From an uncultured bacterium (GTDB lineage Bacteria > Atribacterota > Atribacteria > Atribacterales > Caldatribacteriaceae), in contig CALAIW010000026.1 of NCBI GenBank assembly GCA_937922705.1, forward strand, positions 1-64,000: a stretch of DNA of 64,000 nucleotides. The letters run 5' to 3'. The translations under genes and the position numbers were made by a program. The notes below the pieces were generated by a model. That model had not been told where the DNA came from. It saw only the letters and a program-made list of their open reading frames with translations, and searched no databases. Below, piece by piece: positions 34,101-41,909 of the stretch (the stretch's first letter is position 1; the number at the start of each line of letters is the position of its first letter).

Positions 34101-35546
34101 CGAAACGGTGAATTCGCTTCCCGGAATCACCTCAGGCCGGCGCCTCCCCGAAGCATCAGGAGCACAGAGTCGCACACCGGACATTTCAAGGAGAAGGTGT
34201 CCGTCCTCCTCAATGAAGCGCTTTGGTGCAGCACAGAAGACAAACTCCACACCTTCTTCTTTGGCCTCTTCAACCTCTTCTTGGCGTGCGGGCATCTCAT
34301 CAAAAGAGCGGCGGTAGTACACGGTGACTTCCTTTGCTCCCTGGCGGAGCGCCACTCGAGCACAGTCAATGGCTACATTGCCCCCACCGATGACTGCAAC
34401 GCGTCGCGCCTTGGGGATATCCTCGCAGCGGTGGCAGCGGAGAAGGTACGCAAGACCGTCAATAACCTGGGGATGGTCTTCCCCCTCAATACCAAGGCGC
34501 GCCCCTTTCCACGCTCCACAGGCAAGATATACTGCAGAAAATCCCCAAGCGAAAAGGTCAGAAAGGGTGAAATCTTTCCCCCAGGAGATTCCACAGCGTA
34601 TCTCCACTCCAAGCTTCTCCAAGACCGCGATTTCCCAGTCCACCACCTCACGGGGGAGACGATACGGGGGAATCCCAAAGCGCATCATGCCTCCAGGTTG
34701 GTCCTGGGCCTCAAAAACCACAACACGATACCCAAGAAGACGCAGAAAATACGCACAGCTCAAGCCACTTGGCCCTGCACCAACAATGGCAACAGCTTCA
34801 GGATACTCTCCTTTGACTTCGGGGAGAAACGCTGCGCCAAGGTTACGCTCAAAATCCGCAAGGAACCTCTTGAGGTACGGAATGCGCACTGGAGCATCAA
34901 ACATCCCCCGCTGGCACTGTTCCATGCAGGGGTGGTGACATGCCCGACCACAGATACCTGGAAAGGGGTTGTCCATTCGGACGACCCGAATCGCTTCTTC
35001 AAAGCGTCCCTCCCGAATAAGGGCAATGTACCCTTGGGCCTTTTGCTCTAGAGGACAGGCTGCCTGGCAGTTGGGGGTCCCGTGTTTTGTGATTTGGAAA
35101 GCTCCGGGGAAAGCCTGGGGGAAAAGGCGAAAAATCGCCTTTCGGGTGCTCAACCTTCCCTCAAAGTCATTGGGAAGGCTCACCGGACAGACACTGGCGC
35201 AGTCTCCACACCCTGTACAGGAGGCAACGTCCACGTAACGAGGGTTCTCCTGCACCGTGACGACAAAGTGTCCTGGTTCTCCAGAGATATCGACTACCTC
35301 CGCAAGAGTAAGGACCTCAATATTGAGGTGGCGGCCACACTCTACGAGTTTTGGCGAGAGAATGCACATCGCACAGTCATTGGTGGGGAAGGTTTTGTCC
35401 AGAGAGGCCATAAGCCCCCCAATGCTTGGGGATTTCTCAACAAGGTATACGAAAAATCCCGCTTCGGCAAGATTCAAGGAAGTCTCAATGCCTGCAATAC
35501 CGCCACCAACAACAAGAACCGTCCCAAGAGGGTTACTGTGTTCCAT
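31083..35546 (-). CDS. hdrA: giant HdrA flavoprotein: split HdrA with inserted GltD/NfnB module plus second HdrA
   Basis: One unbroken 1487-residue frame with four parts. (1) Residues 1-150: HdrA FAD domain start GGGIAGIETSLNLAEAG, the FPTNDCAMCILSPKLVEC cysteine motif and one [4Fe-4S] motif CTGCGDCASVCP. (2) Residues 155-565: a GltD/NfnB-like module with NCQAACPLEQKAQGYI, CGRACHHPCMEQC, FAD loop VGAGPSGLSCAYF, NADPH loop IGGGNVAIDCARVALRQGA and YRRSFDEMPA. (3) Residues 600-910: the rest of the first HdrA, with FIQCVGSRDPERGGSFCSSVCC. (4) Residues 930-1487: a complete second HdrA beginning GVFVCRCGINIAGVVN, with its own IQCVGSRDEKHPYCSRVCC and two C-terminal [4Fe-4S] motifs (1417-1470). It probably carries three FAD and several clusters, and can take electrons from NADPH as well as through MvhD. 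Large HdrA fusions (HdrL) are known in sulfate reducers, so the fusion may have relatives. Confidence 0.92.
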   Translation of the reverse strand: MEHSNPLGTVLVVGGGIAGIETSLNLAEAGFFVYLVEKSPSIGGLMASLDKTFPTNDCAMCILSPKLVECGRHLNIEVLTLAEVVDISGEPGHFVVTVQENPRYVDVASCTGCGDCASVCPVSLPNDFEGRLSTRKAIFRLFPQAFPGAFQITKHGTPNCQAACPLEQKAQGYIALIREGRFEEAIRVVRMDNPFPGICGRACHHPCMEQCQRGMFDAPVRIPYLKRFLADFERNLGAAFLPEVKGEYPEAVAIVGAGPSGLSCAYFLRLLGYRVVVFEAQDQPGGMMRFGIPPYRLPREVVDWEIAVLEKLGVEIRCGISWGKDFTLSDLFAWGFSAVYLACGAWKGARLGIEGEDHPQVIDGLAYLLRCHRCEDIPKARRVAVIGGGNVAIDCARVALRQGAKEVTVYYRRSFDEMPARQEEVEEAKEEGVEFVFCAAPKRFIEEDGHLLLEMSGVRLCAPDASGRRRPEVIPGSEFTVSADLYIVATGQKVALPENEGLELTPWGTVKVDQNLATSLPWVFAGGDLVLGPATLVEAIAHGKRAAYAIHAFLRGQSFSENPRHPAPLSLPWGKAKNPGVSPRKLEGVERLSGFSEVISGYTEEEARREASRCLSCGGCAECLRCVEACKRNAIRHEDRARLRTLEVGAIVYAQGTDVFRPEERFRELGYRKYPNVITSLDFERILNASGPTKGKVLRPSDGKVPRRVAFIQCVGSRDPERGGSFCSSVCCMYAVKEALVAQEHLRVEGDVSCCAPFSPSSEGETAPLEVTIFLIDMRAFGKDFERYYERAKTQGIRFIRGRVSHIAPQEDGNVVVFYVDEGGKRESEVFDLVVLSVGLCVPESERKRLAHLGVPLDPEGFPYFSAFGTRSVRPGVFVCGSLAGPKDIPAAVVEGSAVASEVGVLLAPSRFQYVREKTYPPERDVSSEPLRIGVFVCRCGINIAGVVNTEEVVAWAKNLPGVVYAEENLYTCSQDTQKRIQEKIQEHRLNRVVVASCSPRTHEPLFRETLKEAGLNPYLCVMANIRDQCSWVHQEEKEEATEKAKDLVAMAVAKAALLEPLTPIPVPVERAVLIIGGGLAGMTAAVEAARQGLTVYLVEREKELGGQDLWYTLEGVDLGEFRERLRREVAENPKITVFTESTVVEVNGFVGNFESVVQERETRHTLKHGGIIVATGGKEYIPENGAFLYGKDPRVLTQRELERRIHEGTLGFPKEVLMIQCVGSRDEKHPYCSRVCCVQAVKNALRLKEISQETEVTVLYRDMRTYGLYERYYTKARKKGVLFVRFGDEGMPTVEEQHGKLSVRFFDPLLKEEVVLFADLVVLSTGIVPHDDASSLSKLLKVPLTQDGFFLEAHVKLRPVDFATEGIYVCGLAHGPKLAEESVLQAKAAVARLMTVLSKDTLLSEAQIATVDAKKCVACGDCERVCQYQAIRVNREKGVAEVNRALCKGCGLCSATCRSGAVQVFGFTKEAILAEVEYLYELSLGT

Positions 35547-35991
35547 CTTTTTCCCCCCCTAGGTAGTGCTTCCACCACTTTTCATACTCCGGAAACGAAA
35601 AGGCTTTCTTATCCCAAAGAAAAGCGATGCAATCACGCCGAAGTTTCTGGGTGCGAGAATCGAGGTCCTCAATGATGCGCTTCCATTCCGGGGGGACATA
35701 GCCTCCTTCAACCGCCATTTCCCGAAGGACCTGGAGCACATTGGCGAATTCCACCCCCTGTGGGCAATGGGCAACACAGCGGAAACACGCTGCACACATC
35801 CAAATACTCCGGGAAGACAAAACACTTCGATCCCCCAAAAGCACCTGGTGAATAATCCGGCGAGGGTTAAAATCCTCTTCTATCTCCGCCACGGGACAGG
35901 TTGCAGTACACACCCCACAGGAGAAGCACAGAAAAAGCCCTTCTCCCCCTGGGCGATGGGCAACCTCATACCGAAAGGACGTATCACGCAC
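35533..35991 (-). CDS. hdrC: HdrC-like iron-sulfur subunit
   Basis: A 152-residue HdrC protein with two [4Fe-4S] motifs, CFSCGVCTATCPVAE and CAACFRCVAHCPQGVEFANV. HdrC normally joins HdrA to HdrB, but no hdrB is present. The start at GTG 35991 sits eight bases after GGGAGG and overlaps metF by eight bases; the longest frame (36057) would overlap metF by 74. It overlaps hdrA by 14 bases, supporting equimolar synthesis. Its partner here may be MetV, which has its own clusters. Confidence 0.9.
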   Translation of the reverse strand: MRDTSFRYEVAHRPGGEGLFLCFSCGVCTATCPVAEIEEDFNPRRIIHQVLLGDRSVLSSRSIWMCAACFRCVAHCPQGVEFANVLQVLREMAVEGGYVPPEWKRIIEDLDSRTQKLRRDCIAFLWDKKAFSFPEYEKWWKHYLGGEKDGTQ

Positions 35992-36910
35992 CTTCGCCAC
36001 CTCCCTGCATTGGACGGGGGAAAAGACCTGATCTTTGCACAATTTCCGGAACAACACTCTCCCAGGCTACCGCCATGATATGAATTCCTCGGACTCCCTC
36101 AACGCGGCGGAGTGCCTCGATGATTTCAACGGCAATCCGTATCCCCTCTTCTTTTGGGTCCTGGGCACGTTCCATTCGTTCCTCAACCCAGCGAGGGATA
36201 ACCATCCCTGGGACCTCCTCCTTCATGTAGCGAAGAGCCTGAAGCGACTTGAGAGGAATAACCCCTGCAAGGATATGCACCCTCTTGTGGAGACCAAAAC
36301 GGCGAACTTCTTCCATCCACCGGGAAAAGATTTCAAGGTCAAAAACAGCCTGGGTTTGGATGAACTGCGCCCCTGCCTCAACCTTTTTGGCCAGGCGAAA
36401 CACCCGGAATTCCAGAGGATCCGCAAAGGGATTCTCCCCCGCCCCAAGAAATGCCCGGATTTCCCCTTTTGCCTTCTCACCATTGGCAAAAACACCCTCA
36501 TCTCGAAGCTTGCGAAAGATGGAAAGAAGCTGTATCGAGTCGACATCAAAAACGCTTCGCGCTTCCGGGTGATTCCCAAGACTCTGGTGGTCTCCGGTAA
36601 TGCAGAGAAAGTTTGGAATCCCCAAAGCACAGGCACCGAGGAAATCGCTCTGGAGAGCGATACGGTTTCGGTCTCGACAGGCAAGCTGCATCACCGGCTC
36701 AAGACCAGCTTCACACGCGATGAGACAGCTAGCAAAACTTGAAAGGCGCACCACCGCGGTTTGGTTATCGGTAACGTTGACCGCATCAACGTATCCTTTA
36801 ACCTGGACGCACTTCTTTTCGAAACTTGCCCGGTCTGTACCCTTTGGAGGGCCAATTTCAGCAGTTACCACAAAGACCCCACGGTCTAGGAGTTCCTGAA
36901 GCAGGCTCAC
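35984..36910 (-). CDS. metF: methylenetetrahydrofolate reductase MetF
   Basis: A 308-residue TIM-barrel flavoprotein reducing 5,10-methylene-THF to 5-methyl-THF. FVVTAEIGPPKGTD with its catalytic Glu, NVTDNQ, LACRDRNR, LCITGDHQSLGNHP, AGAQFIQTQAVFD and LAGVIPL are the usual motifs. It is preceded by metV with an ATGA-type four-base overlap and followed by hdrC. Acetogens such as Moorella carry metV-metF beside hdrABC-mvhD and form a complex from them; this context argues for the same kind of electron coupling. Confidence 0.95.
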   Translation of the reverse strand: MSLLQELLDRGVFVVTAEIGPPKGTDRASFEKKCVQVKGYVDAVNVTDNQTAVVRLSSFASCLIACEAGLEPVMQLACRDRNRIALQSDFLGACALGIPNFLCITGDHQSLGNHPEARSVFDVDSIQLLSIFRKLRDEGVFANGEKAKGEIRAFLGAGENPFADPLEFRVFRLAKKVEAGAQFIQTQAVFDLEIFSRWMEEVRRFGLHKRVHILAGVIPLKSLQALRYMKEEVPGMVIPRWVEERMERAQDPKEEGIRIAVEIIEALRRVEGVRGIHIMAVAWESVVPEIVQRSGLFPRPMQGGGEGA

Positions 36911-37557
36911 GGCCTGACATCCTCCCGAATGATTTTCCTCTGTGCTCCAAAGCGCGAGGGTGCCCAGTTCTTTGGAGGCTGAATGGCAAAGAGTTCTTCA
37001 AGCCTCCCGAGAGCTTGCATCCTCTCGTAAATGAGTTGCCACGCACAATCCCGATTTGGTCGAACCTCGCACTGCCCATTCTTTGACCCCCCACAGGGAC
37101 CGTTGAGAAGGTTCTTGGCACAGCGGGCCACTGGGCAGATATTCCCAAAGCGATGCACAACGCACTCCCCACACCCGATACACCGCTCTTCAAAAACTCC
37201 AACCCCTAAAGGTGCACCCATAAAGCTGGTGTTAAGACCAGGAAAAACGGGAATTTTTGGAAAAACCTCGCTCAGCGTTTGCACCCCCACACCACAGGCA
37301 AGAGAAAGCACTGCAGAGAAGGCAGAAATCGTCTTCTCAAGGGGCATAATAAACTCCCTTTCGCACTGTCGCTCAACCGACGTGGCCTCTGCCGCAAAGC
37401 CTTTGAGTCGCAGCAAAAGGGCAAGTTCCCGAGCCTCTTTCTCTCCTCCGGAAAGACATACCGTGACGCAAGCTCCACATCCAAGAACAAGAACCTCCTT
37501 ATAGGGAGCAAGGAGAGCAAGAATTTCTTTGAGGGGCTTTTGTTCTCCGACAATCAT
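36907..37557 (-). CDS. metV: MetV, zinc/iron-sulfur partner of MetF
   Basis: A 216-residue methylene-THF reductase C-terminal-type protein. The N-terminal half has LGCGACVTVC and RQCEREF, an arrangement of metal ligands. The C-terminal half has ERCIGCGECVVHR, ICPVARCAKNLLNGPCGG and a final CAWQLIYERM motif, all typical of MetV. It is needed for MetF activity in acetogens and passes electrons to the MetF FMN. The start ATG 37557 overlaps the upstream stop as ATGA; an earlier in-frame start at 37611 has no support. Confidence 0.92.
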   Translation of the reverse strand: MIVGEQKPLKEILALLAPYKEVLVLGCGACVTVCLSGGEKEARELALLLRLKGFAAEATSVERQCEREFIMPLEKTISAFSAVLSLACGVGVQTLSEVFPKIPVFPGLNTSFMGAPLGVGVFEERCIGCGECVVHRFGNICPVARCAKNLLNGPCGGSKNGQCEVRPNRDCAWQLIYERMQALGRLEELFAIQPPKNWAPSRFGAQRKIIREDVRP

Positions 37558-37901
37558 CCAAGAACCCTCGCTTTGAGTTCTCCAAGGCGGTTGAGGTGAG
37601 CAAAAACACAAAAGACCTTCTTGGGTACCGCAGCTTCTTCAAGGAGCTGCGAGATTCGGGCTACTCGTTTCTCAGCAAGGGTACTCCCCCAGGTATTCCG
37701 ACAACTCGAAGGCGGACAGCCCACAAGAAGGAGGGTATCACACCAAAGAAGCGCCTCAAAAATCGTCTCCTCTTTTACCCCACCAAGACAGGGTACAGGA
37801 ATGACTCCTGCAATCCGGTCCCAGATATTTGGGTTTTCCCTCCCCAAGGCACAGAGTGCCGGAAACCCACTCCGTTCACACCCTATGATTCCCAAAGCCA
37901 C
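37554..37901 (-). CDS. cysteine-poor MvhD-like protein
   Basis: A 115-residue protein related to MvhD. It keeps VPCLGGVKEETIFEAL and LLLVGCPPSSCRNTWGSTLAEKRV, which align with the MvhD pattern C-G-x..GC-x2-x-x-C-x..GN..A..R. It lacks the N-terminal CxWC pair, replaced by GCERSG, so a [2Fe-2S] cluster of the usual type is doubtful. The start at GTG 37901 (GAGG nine bases upstream) gives a 26-base overlap with the polyferredoxin gene; the frame extends to 37958. Together with the two genes before it, it forms a second HdrA-MvhD-like set. Confidence 0.7.
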   Translation of the reverse strand: MALGIIGCERSGFPALCALGRENPNIWDRIAGVIPVPCLGGVKEETIFEALLWCDTLLLVGCPPSSCRNTWGSTLAEKRVARISQLLEEAAVPKKVFCVFAHLNRLGELKARVLG

Positions 37902-39216
37902 AGCGCACCACCTCAAACGTGATTGCCCCTGCTGGACAAAGACCGGCACAGATACCACACCGTGTACAAAGCGCCGCGTTCACCGCAACGCACCGCTTGA
38001 GATTTCCTGAAAGTTCAATCGCTCCCACAGGGCAGCTCCGAAGGCAGGTCAGGCACAAAGCGCAGCGCTCTGCATCGACAACGACCCGTCCTTCCTCAAG
38101 GACTCTCCCTTCCCTAAGGTACGAGGAAACGGCTGTCACCAAGGCTTCCACATCACCTTTGGCCACAAAAACTCCTGGAATATTCGTGGCAAAAGGGGGG
38201 AGGTTAGGATTTTCAGGGATCTCCAGAGGAACCTCCCGGTCGCTTAGGAAAACCTCTTCAAAGGGTGGAAGAAGAAAACGCCTTCGGGCTACCGGGACAA
38301 GGAAATGGGCTTCGAAACGTACCGGGAAAGGGTCTTTTTCGGGAATGTACTCCACAACAACGCGGCGCATATCAGAACTTGGAGAAAGATGGACTCGAGA
38401 AAGAGGAAGCTTTTCAAAGATAACCCCACTTTCCCGAGCCTTCCTGAAGGCCTCCTCAAACCCCTCATGAGCAACAAAAATGTCCTCTGCAAGGACTATA
38501 ACCTCCACCCCCTGAGGGGGCAAAGACGCTAAAGCAAAAATTTCCTCCCAATCCTCGGGATAAGGATGGGGTGAGGGAACAAGAAGGACAAGGCACATTT
38601 TTCGAAACAATGTAACTTTAAGGATTTGAGAAAGACGCGCAAGAGGCACAACTCTTTGTGTTTCCAGGACTTCCTCGGGTATTTCCAGAGGCGGTTCTTC
38701 CTGGAGAGAGGGAATAAGCACACAGGCGCCCACAAGGAGATCGTGGGGAGTAATGTGAAAATCCATCCCCTTCCGGGAAAGGAGCAAAGAGGGGAAAGAA
38801 ACCACCGGAATACCCACCTTGGAAAAAGCCTGAGAGAGGGTATCGCTATCCCCCGGATAGAGGAGTACCCTCCGGGTCGGAGTGACCCGCTGCAGGGTGA
38901 TTGCTCGGTGAGGAGGGGTAAGAGATCGCAGAAAACTTCGCCAAAGCAGGTGACATTTCCTCTCGGGCAAAGCGCTTATCTCCTCGTACGGAAAAACGTG
39001 AACCGCAAGAGGATTAACCCCAAGTCGCAACGCAAACTCAGCAATATTCTCTTCCGTCCACAGGGAATTCCCAAGGACCACCAAAAGAGACGAGGGCGGA
39101 AAGGTTCGCACCTCTCCAGGGGTCAAAACCTCAAAAGAGAAGGAAGCCTCACGAAGCTCCTCGGCCATCCAAGACGGCACATCCTTGTTAGGAGAAAAAA
39201 GGTATACCTGACGCAC
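37876..39216 (-). CDS. HdrA C-terminal-like polyferredoxin
   Basis: A 446-residue protein. The last 80 residues carry two [4Fe-4S] motifs, CALCLTCLRSCPVGA and CTRCGICAGLCPAGA, in the arrangement seen at the C terminus of HdrA. They are preceded by a segment (FATNIPGVFVAKGDVEALVTAV) that resembles the HdrA GVFVCG-G motif. The first 330 residues look like a degenerate, cysteine-free copy of the HdrA N-terminal domain (NIAEFALRLGVNPLAVHVFP) plus linker, but I cannot align them with confidence. It starts one base after the FAD protein gene, so the pair probably forms a split HdrA. Confidence 0.7.
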   Translation of the reverse strand: MRQVYLFSPNKDVPSWMAEELREASFSFEVLTPGEVRTFPPSSLLVVLGNSLWTEENIAEFALRLGVNPLAVHVFPYEEISALPERKCHLLWRSFLRSLTPPHRAITLQRVTPTRRVLLYPGDSDTLSQAFSKVGIPVVSFPSLLLSRKGMDFHITPHDLLVGACVLIPSLQEEPPLEIPEEVLETQRVVPLARLSQILKVTLFRKMCLVLLVPSPHPYPEDWEEIFALASLPPQGVEVIVLAEDIFVAHEGFEEAFRKARESGVIFEKLPLSRVHLSPSSDMRRVVVEYIPEKDPFPVRFEAHFLVPVARRRFLLPPFEEVFLSDREVPLEIPENPNLPPFATNIPGVFVAKGDVEALVTAVSSYLREGRVLEEGRVVVDAERCALCLTCLRSCPVGAIELSGNLKRCVAVNAALCTRCGICAGLCPAGAITFEVVRCGFGNHRV

Positions 39217-39217
39217 C

Positions 39218-40186
39218 TTATCCTCCGAGAAATCTCAAAAGGTCTTCGGCAAGTCTTTCTGCTTCACCAATGGTGCTCACAATATCCTTTGGACCGGTAG
39301 CTGTCCCACACGCAAAGATTCCATCCTCAGGACGGGGCACAAGAAACCCACCCTCCTTTTGAGGAAGGCGAAAGAGCTCTCCCGCACGTCTTGTCCCCGA
39401 AGACGGCACAAGACCAACCGAAAGTACCACCGCGTCGTAACGCCGCTTCACGACCTTCCCCTCTATCTCCACCCAAACCGTAACCCCCAAAGCGTCCTCC
39501 TCAAGGGCAAAAGGAAGAGAACGAAAGAGAGATACCGAAGACGCTATGGTACGAAGGTCTTTCTCCCCGTCTCCAAAGATTTGCAGGTCCATATAGTATA
39601 GGTCACAAGACGTTTCAGGGAAGCGAAACCGGAGGTTTTCCACCAACCGCAGGGCATAGCGGCAACACACTTGTGAGCAGTATCCCCGCCTCTCCTTGCT
39701 GCTTCGGGAGCCCACACACTGCACAAAAGCACAAGAAGAAAAAGAGGCGAAGTCCTCAAGATTTCCGCTTTTGAGTTTTTTCTCCAGCTCAAAACCGGTG
39801 AAAATGCGCCTCTTTCGCCCCCAAAGGTACCGGGGAAATTCCTCCACCCGAAAAGGAACCGCCCCCGTTGCTAGGACCACACTACGAACCGCAAAGGCAC
39901 GGTGATTGGTAGCAACATGAAAGACTCCCTTTCCCCAGGACACGGACTCTAGAGATTCTCCAGTAATACTGTGTATCCCAAAAGATGCCTTCCGCAGTAC
40001 CTCTACCGCTCGACACACCCCGCAGCGAAGACACCGATTCGTAGCCTTACAGGAAAGCTCCCTGGCAAGGCCTCCAAGAAACTCCTTTTCCTCAAGGACA
40101 AGAACGCTAGCTGTACCTTCAAGGGCAGAAGCCACCGTAAGTCCGGCAATACCCCCACCCACCACAAGGACATCGAAACGTTCCAT
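39218..40186 (-). CDS. HdrA-like FAD-dependent oxidoreductase (stand-alone FAD domain)
   Basis: A 322-residue flavoprotein. FDVLVVGGGIAGLTVASALEG is the FAD-binding Rossmann start. CKATNRCLRCGVCRA gives four cysteines in the position of the HdrA FAD-proximal cluster, and FVQCVGSRSSKERRGYCSQVCC is the HdrA hallmark. GIFACGTATGPKDIVSTIGEAE closes the FAD domain. It has no C-terminal ferredoxin domain, which is instead on the next gene. It shares one base with the fhs stop. It would bifurcate or confurcate electrons only if it works with the polyferredoxin and MvhD-like proteins. Confidence 0.82.
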   Translation of the reverse strand: MERFDVLVVGGGIAGLTVASALEGTASVLVLEEKEFLGGLARELSCKATNRCLRCGVCRAVEVLRKASFGIHSITGESLESVSWGKGVFHVATNHRAFAVRSVVLATGAVPFRVEEFPRYLWGRKRRIFTGFELEKKLKSGNLEDFASFSSCAFVQCVGSRSSKERRGYCSQVCCRYALRLVENLRFRFPETSCDLYYMDLQIFGDGEKDLRTIASSVSLFRSLPFALEEDALGVTVWVEIEGKVVKRRYDAVVLSVGLVPSSGTRRAGELFRLPQKEGGFLVPRPEDGIFACGTATGPKDIVSTIGEAERLAEDLLRFLGG

Positions 40187-41880
40187 CAGAAAAGCCCCAC
40201 AATCCGCCCTTCCGCATCGATATCTACTCTATTCCCCGCAGGCTCTGAGGGCAACCCAGGCATGGTACGGATTTCCCCACAGAGGGGGTAGAGAAACCCT
40301 GCCCCTATGGCTGGACGAATGTCCTTTACCGGGAGCTTAAACCCTTGGGGTCGTCCTTTGAGTTTTGGGTCGTGGGAGAGGGAGAGATGCGTTTTGGCCA
40401 TGCAAATGGGAAGCTCGCTCCATCCAAACTCAGTGAAGCGCTTGATCTTTTCTTCCACACCTTCTTCGTACACCACTCCACTTGCCCCGTAGATTTTGGT
40501 TGCAATGATTTCAATCTTCTCTTTAATTGGAATATCAAGGGGGTAGAGAAAGCGGAAATTCTTAGGTTCTTCGCAAGCCCGCACTACCGCTTCAGCAAGC
40601 TCTCTCCCACCCTTACTTCCTTTGGCCCACACCTCTGACACCGCACAGGCATAAGCGCCACTGTCAAGAGCAATCTTTTCGATTGCCTGGATTTCCCGGT
40701 CGGTGTCAGTGGTAAAGAGGTTTATGGCCACCACCACAGGAACTCCAAAAAGACGAGCGTTTTCAATTTGCTTTATAAGATTCTCTGCTCCTTTCTCTAC
40801 CGCTGCCACGTCTTCCTCTTGCAAAGCTGGATCAAGAGGCTTTCCCGGAATCACCTTGTATTTGCCGCTATGCATCTTGAGAGCCCGCACTGAGCACACC
40901 ATAACCACACAATCGGGGGAGAGACCACTGTAGCGGCACTTGATATTCATGAACTTCTCCATGCCACAGTCAGCACCAAAGCCACTCTCGGTAACCACAT
41001 ATTCGCTCAGGCGGAGAGCAATCTGATCCGCCAGGATGGAGCTATTCCCATGGGCAATGTTGGCAAAGGGTCCAGCGTGAACAAAGCAAGGAGTATTCTC
41101 AAGCGTCTGCAAGAGATTCGGTTTTATAGCGTCCTTCAAAAGGACTGCCATTGCCCCAGCACACTTTAGGTCCTCTGCGGTCACCGGTTTTTTCTCTACA
41201 TTGTACCCAATGACAATGCGACCAAGGCGCTCCCGCAAATCCCTCATACCCGTTGTAAGGGCAAGGATAGCCATAACCTCAGAGGCCACAGCAATATCAA
41301 AACCTGACTCCCGAGGGATACCGTTTTCCTTTCCTCCAAGCCCAATGACGATTTTTCGCAGCGCCCGGTCACTTACATCCACAACCCTCGGCCAGCTTAT
41401 GGTGAAAGGGTCAATACGCAGGGCGTTCCCATGGTACAGGTGGTTGTCGATGAAAGCAGCAAGGAGGTTATGGGCTAAAGCAACGGCATGGGTGTCGCCG
41501 GTAAGGTGGAGGTTGAAATCTTCCATAGGGACAACCTGAGCGTATCCTCCCCCTGCCGCCCCTCCTTTGATGCCAAACACCGGACCAAGCGATGGCTGAC
41601 GGATGCAGACAATGCTCTTTTTCCCAATGGCGTTGAGCGCCATGGAGAGGCCAATGGTGGTGACCGTCTTCCCTTCCCCAAGGGGTGTGGGGGTAATAGC
41701 AGTTACATCAATGTACTTGCCAAGAGGGCGATCCTTAAGCTTTTCAAGAACCTGAAGTGACACTTTTGCTTTGTACTTTCCGTAAAGCTCGATATCATCT
41801 TCGTCAAGACCAAGGCTTTTGGCAATTTCCGCAATGGGTTTTAAGTGGGCACTCTGGGCAATTTCAAGGTCGGTGAGCAT
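40186..41880 (-). CDS. fhs: formate-tetrahydrofolate ligase
   Basis: A 564-residue ATP-dependent enzyme making 10-formyl-THF from formate. The P-loop region TPTPLGEGKTVTTIGLSMAL lies near residue 65; IRQPSLGPVFGIKGGAAGGG, EDFNLHLTGDTHA and GAGFLYPLCGEIRTMPGLP are hallmarks. It is the first gene of the C1/Hdr operon, behind its own promoter and a GGAGGGGGAG site seven bases before the ATG. It feeds the methyl branch and PurH. A formate channel gene (42754-43488) lies nearby and could supply substrate. Confidence 0.97.
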   Translation of the reverse strand: MLTDLEIAQSAHLKPIAEIAKSLGLDEDDIELYGKYKAKVSLQVLEKLKDRPLGKYIDVTAITPTPLGEGKTVTTIGLSMALNAIGKKSIVCIRQPSLGPVFGIKGGAAGGGYAQVVPMEDFNLHLTGDTHAVALAHNLLAAFIDNHLYHGNALRIDPFTISWPRVVDVSDRALRKIVIGLGGKENGIPRESGFDIAVASEVMAILALTTGMRDLRERLGRIVIGYNVEKKPVTAEDLKCAGAMAVLLKDAIKPNLLQTLENTPCFVHAGPFANIAHGNSSILADQIALRLSEYVVTESGFGADCGMEKFMNIKCRYSGLSPDCVVMVCSVRALKMHSGKYKVIPGKPLDPALQEEDVAAVEKGAENLIKQIENARLFGVPVVVAINLFTTDTDREIQAIEKIALDSGAYACAVSEVWAKGSKGGRELAEAVVRACEEPKNFRFLYPLDIPIKEKIEIIATKIYGASGVVYEEGVEEKIKRFTEFGWSELPICMAKTHLSLSHDPKLKGRPQGFKLPVKDIRPAIGAGFLYPLCGEIRTMPGLPSEPAGNRVDIDAEGRIVGLF

Positions 41881-41909
41881 TCTTCTCCCCCTCCAAATTG
41901 CTTTTGTGA

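Noticed and set aside
34005-35051. A 348-codon + strand frame opposite the giant HdrA
   Set aside because: Same reason: a composition-driven antisense frame over a clear gene with rich cysteine and Rossmann motifs.
31083-35546. The giant HdrA as an assembly or frameshift artefact joining two genes
   Set aside because: The frame is continuous over 4.4 kb, base composition does not change, each module keeps its cysteine and nucleotide motifs, and both ends overlap neighbours in the usual operon way.
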